Positions 8,853 through 15,779 of a stretch of DNA of 64,000 nucleotides are shown here, in pieces. This DNA is from Saccharospirillum sp. (lineage in GTDB: Bacteria > Pseudomonadota > Gammaproteobacteria > Pseudomonadales > Natronospirillaceae). The stretch is from the NCBI GenBank assembly GCA_018402545.1, contig JAGYIL010000002.1, forward strand, positions 310,001 through 374,000, written 5' to 3'. A model generated the notes under the pieces. It saw nothing but the letters and a program-made list of their open reading frames with translations, was not told the DNA's origin and made no database searches. The position numbers were made by a program, and so were the translations under genes. Every line of letters starts with the position of its first letter. Positions within the stretch are counted from its first letter, which is position 1.

Positions 8853-9169
8853 AGATCTGTGTACTTCTTGGCGATGCCCCTGGCTTTGCTGATGGGGTAT
8901 TTCTGTTCGTTCACTGCGATCTTGTCGAGAATGATCTGTTCCACATCCAGGTCATAGCTGTCTGCAAGCAACAGTGCGTAGGCAAGGACGTCTGCCAGCT
9001 CTTCCCTTATTTTGCTTGTGTCGGCCTGTTCCGGCGACTTCCAGAGGAAGACTTCCAATAGCTCCGCTGCCTCTATACTCAGGGCCAGGGACAGATCCTT
9101 GGGGTTGTGAAACTGCTTCCAGTCTCTGTCATCCCGAAACTGACGCAATCGGGCAATAGCCTCTTTCAT
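8849..9169 (-). CDS. MazG-like nucleotide pyrophosphohydrolase
   Basis: A 106-residue all-alpha NTP pyrophosphohydrolase of the MazG superfamily. Metal-binding motifs are visible: SIEAAELLEVFLW (E33, E36) and REELADVLAY (E57, D60), the ExxE...ExxD pattern. Such enzymes hydrolyse (d)NTPs to monophosphate and pyrophosphate and act as house-cleaning or nucleotide-depleting enzymes. ATG at 9169 is chosen over the in-frame TTG at 9172 because GGGGGA lies about 6 bases upstream. Its stop overlaps the start of the nuclease-helicase-protease fusion (ATGA), so the two proteins are translationally coupled. In that setting a role as nucleotide-pool effector or as a partner in phage defence is a reasonable inference, not shown. 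Confidence 0.85.
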   Translation of the reverse strand: MKEAIARLRQFRDDRDWKQFHNPKDLSLALSIEAAELLEVFLWKSPEQADTSKIREELADVLAYALLLADSYDLDVEQIILDKIAVNEQKYPISKARGIAKKYTDL

Positions 9170-9614
9170 CAAGGTCCCCCTTTTGGGTGCAACGGACGGT
9201 AGCTACACAGCTTCAAATGAGTCCGTGAAGCTTGGATCCAGAACATTAGCAGATTTATCAAGGATACAGATACCCATGTGTCTCCTTGGTTAGCCGTGCG
9301 CTAATGCCCATTTAATAAGGCCTTATGAATCTGTTTCCGGTGAAAAGGCCCGTAGGCCATTGCAGCTGGGAGTCGAAATGGCCCTGGGCTCAGGGCCATT
9401 ACCTTTCGGGGCTTGCGCCGTTTTTGTAAGTGAGTTCCTGATTGTCGCCCTACCAGCTGGCTTCAATGAGTTGCTGGTCGATCAGTAACCTGGTGAGCTC
9501 ATTATTCAGCGCCAGGGTACCGCTGGCTGCCCTGAATGGGCAGTCAGCCAGTGTTCGATGTTACCGGTTTAGAGACAGCCTATAGCAGTCTTCCCGGGAT
9601 GCCACCGTGGGTGT
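9170..9614. other. intergenic gap of about 445 bp between MazG-like and CNNM genes
   Basis: No convincing complete gene was found. The part nearest 9170 must hold the promoter of the minus-strand MazG-helicase operon, but I could not pick clear -35/-10 hexamers. A perfect hairpin sits at 9377-9400. On the minus strand, 9450-9560 is an open frame of 36 codons without a start codon, ending at a TAG; it may be a gene remnant or chance. Presumably the end of the accessory block lies here, since housekeeping-type genes follow. Confidence 0.4.
9377..9400. terminator. perfect 10-bp-stem hairpin, possible terminator
   Basis: AATGGCCCTG and CAGGGCCATT pair perfectly around a 4-base loop (GGCT). No T-tract follows on either strand, so it is at best a weak or Rho-assisted terminator or an mRNA-end stabiliser. 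It lies in the gap between the accessory block and the CNNM gene. Confidence 0.35.
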
Positions 9615-10643
9615 TCAGGAGGCACTGTCCGACAGGTCTTTCAGCCGGTGCTTCCAGCGGCGCCGGGCCAGGCGGCGCATGTCGGGGATGTTGTCGGTTT
9701 CGTCGATGATCGACTGGCCGATGATGGTTTCGATGATGTCTTCCAGCGTAACCAGGCCCAGCCAGGTGCCGTATTCGTCGTACACCAGGCACATGTGCTG
9801 GCGTTCTTCCATCAGCCGTGCCATGAGTTTTTCGGCCGATAGCTGATCGGACACCACGCTGATGGGTTTCATCACGTCGGCGACGGTGGTTTTGCCGCTT
9901 AAATCGAGTACGTCGTGGCGGAAGACGATGCCCAGTGGCTCTTCGGCTTTGTCGAGCACCGGGTAGCGGGAAAACTGGCCGGTTTTCACCCGTTCGACCA
10001 ACGCTTCGACGGTCTCATCTGGTCGCACGGTCACGCATACCGACCGGGGCGTCAATATCTGGCGCACCTTAATATCGTGCAGATCCAGAATATTGGAGAT
10101 CACCCGCTGCTCATCGGCATCCAGGGCTTTGTGTTCACGGCCGAGGGCGGCCAGTGCCTTGATTTCCTGGCGTACATTGCTCTCGAACTGGCCGGTGCCA
10201 AACAGTTTCATCACCTGGTCTGAGAGCCAGATAAAGGGTTTGAACAACAAAATCAGCATGCGCAGCGTAAATGGCAGATAAGGCGCCAGTGCCGGCCAGT
10301 AACGGGCACCCACTGTTTTCGGAATGATCTCAGACAACAGCAGAATCAGCAGGGTCATGATAGCGGAGGCGACCGCGAGGTAGCCGTCGCCAAAGACCAC
10401 GGCCACCTGAGCGCCAACCCCGGTGGCGCCTACGGTATGCGCAATGGTGTTCAGGGTCAGAATGGCGGCCAGTGGCTGGTCGATGTGTTCTTTCAACTGG
10501 CGCAGCTTATGGTGCAGCTCGGGGCGTTCGCCCTTCTGGTGCGCGATGTAGCTCGGGGTGATCGACAGCAGTGCCGCTTCCAGAATCGAGCAGATAAAGG
10601 AGACGGCGATGGACAGCACGGCGAATGCGATCAGCAGGCTCAT
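9615..10643 (-). CDS. CNNM (DUF21) / CBS-pair membrane protein of the HlyC/CorC family
   Basis: A 342-residue protein. The first ~150 residues are hydrophobic DUF21/CNNM helices (opening MSLLIAFAVLSIAVSFICSILEAALLSITPSY; also ILLLSEIIPKTVGARYW). Two CBS modules follow at roughly residues 200-310 (ILTPRSVCVTVRPDETVEALVERV; ISVVSDQLSAEKLMARLMEE). The family is linked to magnesium or cobalt efflux. The usual C-terminal CorC_HlyC domain is absent: the protein ends about 30 residues after the second CBS, so it belongs to the shorter CNNM-CBS subgroup. It is divergent from gmk. Substrate ion is not known. Confidence 0.82.
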   Translation of the reverse strand: MSLLIAFAVLSIAVSFICSILEAALLSITPSYIAHQKGERPELHHKLRQLKEHIDQPLAAILTLNTIAHTVGATGVGAQVAVVFGDGYLAVASAIMTLLILLLSEIIPKTVGARYWPALAPYLPFTLRMLILLFKPFIWLSDQVMKLFGTGQFESNVRQEIKALAALGREHKALDADEQRVISNILDLHDIKVRQILTPRSVCVTVRPDETVEALVERVKTGQFSRYPVLDKAEEPLGIVFRHDVLDLSGKTTVADVMKPISVVSDQLSAEKLMARLMEERQHMCLVYDEYGTWLGLVTLEDIIETIIGQSIIDETDNIPDMRRLARRRWKHRLKDLSDSAS

Positions 10644-10870
10644 GGGTTGCTGGTATAACCTCAGTAACTGGGATGTCGACAGTTTATGGCAGGCCTGACT
10701 GCCGGGCTACATCGATGCCAGACAGCCGTCTCATCGCAAGCGGGTCACTCTCGCTGCAGGCCTTGGCCGGTCTCGTTTTCAGTAAGTGGTAAATCCTGTG
10801 TAAGTCAGTATCAGAGCCTTTCCCGGCCAGTGGCCACGGAATCAGCCATGCTGATTGGCCGAAAACCCCC

Positions 10871-10876
10871 TATAAT
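10871..10876 (+). promoter_or_regulatory. gmk promoter -10 box
   Basis: A perfect TATAAT hexamer upstream of gmk; the expected -35 position (about 10848-10853) has no good TTGACA match. Its position argues against the in-frame TTG at 10885 as translation start, because transcription would begin at about the same place. That favours ATG at 10915 or 10924. Confidence 0.6.
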
Positions 10877-10878
10877 AG

Positions 10879-11583
<705 letters not shown>

Positions 11584-11599
11584 GCCATTCAACCTGCGA

Positions 11600-12358
11600 T
11601 CAACGGTGATAAAACCCAACCGGTTTGTTCTGGATGCGCTGAATGCTCATCTCGATGCCGTACAGATCATGCATGATGGCGGGTGTCATCAGTTCATCCG
11701 GGGTGCCCTGGTGGGCGATGCGGCCCTGGTCCATGGCGATGATGGTGTCGGCGTAGCAGGAAGCGAAGTTGATGTCGTGCAACACCAGCACGATGTGTTT
11801 GCCGAGTTCGTCAGCCGCCCGGCGCAGCAGTTTCATGATGTCGACGGCGTGCTTCATGTCGAGGTTGTTCAGCGGCTCATCGAGCAGTAAGTAATCGGTG
11901 TTCTGACACAACACCATGGCGATGCAGGCCCGCTGGCGCTGTCCCCCCGAGAGCTCATCCAGAAAGCGATGCTTCAAACTGTGCAGGTTCAGGTAGCCGA
12001 GGGCCTGGTTGATCTGGTCGGTGTCTTCATCGGTCAGTCTGCCCTGGCTGTAGGGGTAGCGGCCGAAGGCGACCAGTTCGAAAACGGTGAGGCGCAGGCT
12101 GATTGGGTTGTCCTGACGCAGAATGGCCAGCTTGCGGGCGAGTATGGCGTTGTCGGTGCTGTGCACATCCAGATCGTCGATCAGCACCTGGCCCGTATCG
12201 GGTTTTTGCAGACGGCTCATGATGCCCAGTAGCGTTGATTTCCCGGCACCGTTTGGCCCGATCAGGGCGGTAACTCCTTTGTTAGGCAGGGTCAGACTCA
12301 CCGACCTGAGTACCGGTGTGTCGCCATAGTGTTTGGTTACCGAATTTACCTCAATCAT
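11600..12358 (-). CDS. siderophore ABC transporter ATP-binding protein
   Basis: A cytoplasmic ATPase of about 252 residues in the FepC/FatE-like iron-chelate class. It has Walker A GPNGAGKST at 34-42, signature LSGGQRQR, and Walker B DYLLLDEPLNNLD. ATG 12358 is chosen (MIEVNSVTKHYGDTPVL) rather than the longer frame from 12385, because AGGGG lies upstream and it forms an ATGA overlap with the permease stop. It is last in the four-gene operon: binding protein, permease, permease, ATPase. It powers import of a ferric siderophore across the inner membrane. The chelate type cannot be read from sequence. Confidence 0.9.
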   Translation of the reverse strand: MIEVNSVTKHYGDTPVLRSVSLTLPNKGVTALIGPNGAGKSTLLGIMSRLQKPDTGQVLIDDLDVHSTDNAILARKLAILRQDNPISLRLTVFELVAFGRYPYSQGRLTDEDTDQINQALGYLNLHSLKHRFLDELSGGQRQRACIAMVLCQNTDYLLLDEPLNNLDMKHAVDIMKLLRRAADELGKHIVLVLHDINFASCYADTIIAMDQGRIAHQGTPDELMTPAIMHDLYGIEMSIQRIQNKPVGFYHR

Positions 12359-13359
12359 CGTCGCCCCTGTTGAATTACCAGCCATAGAAAAAACAGCCCG
12401 CCGACAAACTCGACCACGATGCTCAGGCTGGTGCCAAAGTGCAGCAGATGTTCGAGCACGGCCTGGCCGCCGATCAGCGTTGCGACCGCCAGCAGGGTTG
12501 CCATGGGTAGAATGAAACGATGCTGATGACTGCCGGCGATGGCGTACGCCAGGTTGGCCACCAGCAAACCGAAGAAAGTTACCGGCCCGACCAGGGCGGT
12601 CGATACCGAGACCAGCACGGCAATGGCTACCAGCAACTGCAGGGTCAGCCGCTCCTGGTTCAGCCCTAGGTTGATCGCCGGGGCGTCGCCCAGCAGCAAG
12701 ACATCGAGTTTAAACCGTTGGTGCCAAACCCAAGCCGAGATCACCGCGACCAGAAGTGCAGCGATGCCGAGCAAGGGTGAGTCGATGCGGTTGAAGCTGG
12801 CGAACATCACATCCTGCAGCACGTCGAAGTCGGCCGGGTCCATCATGCGGGTGATCAGGCTATTCACGCTGCGAAACAGGGTGCCGAAAATAATGCCCAC
12901 CAGAATCAGCACATGCAGATCCCGTTTCTGGCGCAAAAACAGCCAGTAATAGAGCCCGCAGAGTGCCCCCGTCATCAGCAATACTTCGCACAGCCATTTG
13001 ATGTGCGGGTTTAACTGGATATAGAACAACCGGCCCAGGGTTAATAGCAGTACCGATTGCAGCAACATATAGAGCGCATCAAAACCCATGATGCCCGGGG
13101 TCAGGATGCGGTTATGCGTCAGTGTCTGAAACAGCACGGTCGACAGCGCAATGGCGAAACCGACCAGCGCCATGGCCGCCACTTTCTCGGCCCGAAACGG
13201 CACCGTAAAAGCCCAGCCTGCCCGGACGTTCAGGGTCATGAAGCCAACAATAGCCAGGGCCACAAACAACAAGGCCAGCACCAGGCGTTGCCCCGGCGTT
13301 ACCCGGGGCCAAAAAGGCGAGCCAGCGGCGTTCATTCCGGATGTGTTCAGTTCAGACAT
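12355..13359 (-). CDS. siderophore ABC transporter permease (second)
   Basis: A 334-residue FecCD-type inner-membrane permease with about nine or ten hydrophobic helices. It resembles the permeases of the anguibactin/vibriobactin type (FatC/VctG): VGIIFGTLFRSVNSLITRMMDPADFDVLQDVMFASFN, then LLGDAPAINLGLN (coupling to the ATPase) and VGPVTFFGLLVANLAY. Its start overlaps the end of the upstream permease by 8 bases, and its stop overlaps the ATPase start. With the first permease it forms the heterodimeric membrane channel. Confidence 0.88.
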   Translation of the reverse strand: MSELNTSGMNAAGSPFWPRVTPGQRLVLALLFVALAIVGFMTLNVRAGWAFTVPFRAEKVAAMALVGFAIALSTVLFQTLTHNRILTPGIMGFDALYMLLQSVLLLTLGRLFYIQLNPHIKWLCEVLLMTGALCGLYYWLFLRQKRDLHVLILVGIIFGTLFRSVNSLITRMMDPADFDVLQDVMFASFNRIDSPLLGIAALLVAVISAWVWHQRFKLDVLLLGDAPAINLGLNQERLTLQLLVAIAVLVSVSTALVGPVTFFGLLVANLAYAIAGSHQHRFILPMATLLAVATLIGGQAVLEHLLHFGTSLSIVVEFVGGLFFLWLVIQQGRR

Positions 13360-14335
13360 AGGCTGGCCGGGTCCGTTTCAGCAGCAAATAAATAAAGAGC
13401 GCACTGCCCAGCACGCCCATTACCGTGCCGATTGGAATCTCGTAGGGGTAGCGCAACAGACGGCCGAGCAGGTCACAGACCAGCACCAGCACCGCGCCCA
13501 GCCAGGCTACCCAGGGCAGGCTGCGGCGCAGGTTGTCGCCCATCATCAGGCTGACGACGTTGGGTACGATCAGCCCGAGAAACGGAATGACACCGGCGGT
13601 GACGACGGTAACGGCGCAGATCAGTGACACGATGATCAGGCCCAGCAGCATTACGCTGCGGTAACCCAGCCCCAGGTTCATCGCCAGGTTGCGGCCAAGG
13701 CCGATAAGGGTGAAGCGGTTGGCGGCCGTATAGGCGATGCCGGTTAGGGCGGCGGTCAGCCACAGCAGTTCGTAGCGCCCGCGCAGCACGGCGGAGAAAT
13801 CACCATTGGTCCAGTTCGCCAGCGATTGCATCAGGTTAAAGCGATAAGCGATGAACAGCGTCACCGAACCGATAACACCGCCGAGCATAATGCCGACCAG
13901 CGGCACCATCACCACCGACCGCAGCGGAATGGCCCGCAACAGCGCCATAAACAGCAGGCTGCCACCGAGGGCACATAAAGCAGCGACCAGCATTTTGGTG
14001 AATACGCCCAGGCCTGGCGCGAACAGCGCCATCAGTAACAGTCCAAGGGTCGCCGCTTCCAGGGTGCCGGTGGTGCCGGGCTCGACAAAGCGGTTGCGCA
14101 CCAGCATTTGCATGATCAGGCCCGACACCGCCAGTGAAGTACCGCACAGCACCAGCGCCAGGGTACGCGGCAGGCGACTGACCAGTAAAATCAGCCAGTC
14201 CTGATCCGACAGTGCCGCCCAGGACAAGTCAGCCGCGCCCACCAGCAGGCTGGCCAGCATCAGTGCCAGTAACAACAGCAGCGCCAAGGGCGGTGCGAAA
14301 CGGGGCGCTGGCGCCCCCTGGGAAACCGTGGTCAT
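13352..14335 (-). CDS. siderophore ABC transporter permease (first)
   Basis: A 327-residue FecCD-type permease. Visible hallmarks: SRLPRTLALVLCGTSLAVSGLIMQMLVRNRFVEPGTTGTLEAATLG near the N-terminus, the coupling loop LGLGYRSVMLL, and GVIPFLGLIVPNVVSLMMGDNLRRSLPW near the C-terminus. The RFVEP variant of the usual N-P-L-A-P motif places it in the FatD/VctD branch of iron-chelate permeases. It lies 15 bases after the binding-protein gene and overlaps the second permease, so the operon is tightly packed. Confidence 0.88.
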   Translation of the reverse strand: MTTVSQGAPAPRFAPPLALLLLLALMLASLLVGAADLSWAALSDQDWLILLVSRLPRTLALVLCGTSLAVSGLIMQMLVRNRFVEPGTTGTLEAATLGLLLMALFAPGLGVFTKMLVAALCALGGSLLFMALLRAIPLRSVVMVPLVGIMLGGVIGSVTLFIAYRFNLMQSLANWTNGDFSAVLRGRYELLWLTAALTGIAYTAANRFTLIGLGRNLAMNLGLGYRSVMLLGLIIVSLICAVTVVTAGVIPFLGLIVPNVVSLMMGDNLRRSLPWVAWLGAVLVLVCDLLGRLLRYPYEIPIGTVMGVLGSALFIYLLLKRTRPAYV

Positions 14336-14350
14336 GTCGGTAGGTCGGCG

Positions 14351-15262
14351 TCAGTTCGACAAGCCGGCGATCACTTCTTCAACCATCTGCTCGACAGCGG
14401 GCAGGCCCGACATCACGATGTACCAGTTCACCGAGTCCAGATAGACGATGCGGTCGTTCTGGTAAGCCCGGGTGCGTTTGACCAGGTCGTTATCGAGCGT
14501 AGCGCGGGCGGCCTGGTTGGCCTGGTCGATGGCGCCGTCCCGATCGATCACGAAGATCACCTCAGGGTCGGTTTCGAGCAAGTATTCGAAGGAAATCGGG
14601 TCGCCGTGGGTGGCGTCTTCCAGGTCGGTCACTGCTGAGCTCAACCCCAGGTCGTCGTGGATCCAGCCAAAGCGTGAACCCGGGCCATAGGCGGTCAGTT
14701 TGCCGCCGCTGGTCATGACGATCAGGCTGTCACCGGCGTCGGCGGCCAGCGAGCGGGCGTGTTCAATTCGGGTATCCAGAGCGCCAAGGCGTTGTTCCAC
14801 CTCGTCGGTTTTGTCGAAAATAGCGGCCAGGTTGCGGGTTGTGGTGGTGAATTGCTCCAGAAAGCCTTCGCCCCATACCGTCATATCGATGGTGGGGGCC
14901 AGTTTGCTGAGGTCGTCATAGGCCGTAGACGATCGATTGGCCACGATAATCAAGTCTGGTTGCAGTGAAGCGACGGTTTCATAATCCGGTTCAAACAGGG
15001 AGCCGATGTTGGTGTAGGCGTCGTCCCGGTAGTGGCTCAGGCGAGGCGGTAGTGAGGCTTGCGGCATGCCAGCGACCTCTACGCCCAACGCATCCAGGGT
15101 ATCGAGGCTGGCAATGTCGAAGGTCAGCACGGTGTCGAGTGGTTGTGAAAGAGTGGTTTCGCCCTGAGCGTGGCTGACGACGGTGTCGGCCTGGACCGGT
15201 GCAAGGGTGAAGAGGGCCGCCAGACTGAGCGGTGCGAGCAAGGTTCCCGGTGAAATACGCAT
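14351..15262 (-). CDS. periplasmic siderophore-binding protein of ABC transporter
   Basis: A 303-residue class III solute-binding protein. The N-terminal signal peptide is LLAPLSLAALFTLAPVQA, cleaved before DTVVSHAQ. It lacks a lipobox Cys, so it is periplasmic. The body has the two-lobe pattern of FatB/VctP/CeuE-like proteins: VLTFDIASLDTLDALGVEVAGMP, YTNIGSLFEPDYETVASLQPDLIIV and EYLLETDPEVIFVIDRD. AAGGGAT upstream of the ATG acts as ribosome-binding site, and a Fur-like box lies about 25 bases further upstream. It heads the four-gene operon and captures the ferric chelate for the permeases. Confidence 0.88.
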   Translation of the reverse strand: MRISPGTLLAPLSLAALFTLAPVQADTVVSHAQGETTLSQPLDTVLTFDIASLDTLDALGVEVAGMPQASLPPRLSHYRDDAYTNIGSLFEPDYETVASLQPDLIIVANRSSTAYDDLSKLAPTIDMTVWGEGFLEQFTTTTRNLAAIFDKTDEVEQRLGALDTRIEHARSLAADAGDSLIVMTSGGKLTAYGPGSRFGWIHDDLGLSSAVTDLEDATHGDPISFEYLLETDPEVIFVIDRDGAIDQANQAARATLDNDLVKRTRAYQNDRIVYLDSVNWYIVMSGLPAVEQMVEEVIAGLSN

Positions 15263-15284
15263 GATAGATCCCTTTTATAAACGC

Positions 15285-15303
15285 TAATGACATTAATTAT
15301 CAG
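15285..15303 (-). promoter_or_regulatory. Fur-box-like operator of the siderophore operon
   Basis: On the minus strand the site reads GATAAT, then TAATGT, then CATTA. The first and third hexamers fit the Fur consensus and the middle one is poor. It lies 23 bases upstream of the binding-protein start, in a strongly AT-rich patch (15270-15320), where an iron-repressed promoter would be expected. Confidence 0.5.
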
Positions 15304-15378
15304 TTAGATTAATTATAAGGGTTGAACCGGAACCGTCAACGACGGTGATCCCTGATCTGGCGCTGGGTCAACTGCCCC

Positions 15379-15406
15379 TTGAGCTTTTGCTCAATCCGCG
15401 TACAAT
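15379..15406 (+). promoter_or_regulatory. sigma-70 promoter of rpoZ
   Basis: TTGAGC (15379-15384) and TACAAT (15401-15406) are separated by 16 bases and lie about 40 bases before the rpoZ ATG. This gives rpoZ its own promoter, which fits its separation from gmk by the siderophore operon. Confidence 0.6.
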
Positions 15407-15446
15407 CCCGCGTCCGTAATGGCTATATCACCCGTAGGAGACCTTG

Positions 15447-15656
15447 ATGGCTCGAGTCACTGTTGAAGATTGCCTGGAAAATGTGGCAAATCGTTTTGAA
15501 CTGATCATGGTCGCCAGCAAGCGTGCCCGCCAAATTGCCAACGATGGCGCTGAGCCTCTGGTACCGATCGAGAACGACAAACCGACGGTCATCGCGCTGC
15601 GTGAAATCGCCGGGAAAAAGATCACGCCGTCGATTCTCGACGAACTCGAAGAGTGA
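15447..15656 (+). CDS. rpoZ: RNA polymerase omega subunit
   Basis: A 69-residue omega subunit that helps assemble the beta-prime subunit and forms part of the ppGpp-binding site of RNA polymerase. Conserved features: [29 protein letters not shown], then [11 protein letters not shown]. It is shorter than E. coli omega (91) because the variable tail is missing, ending at [11 protein letters not shown] 15447 follows GTAGGAG at good spacing; a TTG at 15444 overlaps it but is less likely. A strong terminator at 15701 separates it from spoT. Confidence 0.95.
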   Translation: MARVTVEDCLENVANRFELIMVASKRARQIANDGAEPLVPIENDKPTVIALREIAGKKITPSILDELEE

Positions 15657-15700
15657 TTCAGATACTCAATACAGTCGGCCTAAATCGTCGATAGCAAAAA

Positions 15701-15725
15701 AACCGGGCTCTGACCCGGTTTTTTT
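15701..15725 (+). terminator. Rho-independent terminator after rpoZ
   Basis: AACCGGG and CCCGGTT pair around a 6-base loop and are followed by T8 (counting the two stem Ts). The A-run on the left makes it potentially bidirectional. It sits between rpoZ and spoT, so spoT transcription needs read-through or its own promoter. Confidence 0.85.
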
Positions 15726-15779
15726 ATTGCTGTGTTTTGTGCTTTCATTACACTCAAGCTAGCCGAGGCCTTTAAAACC

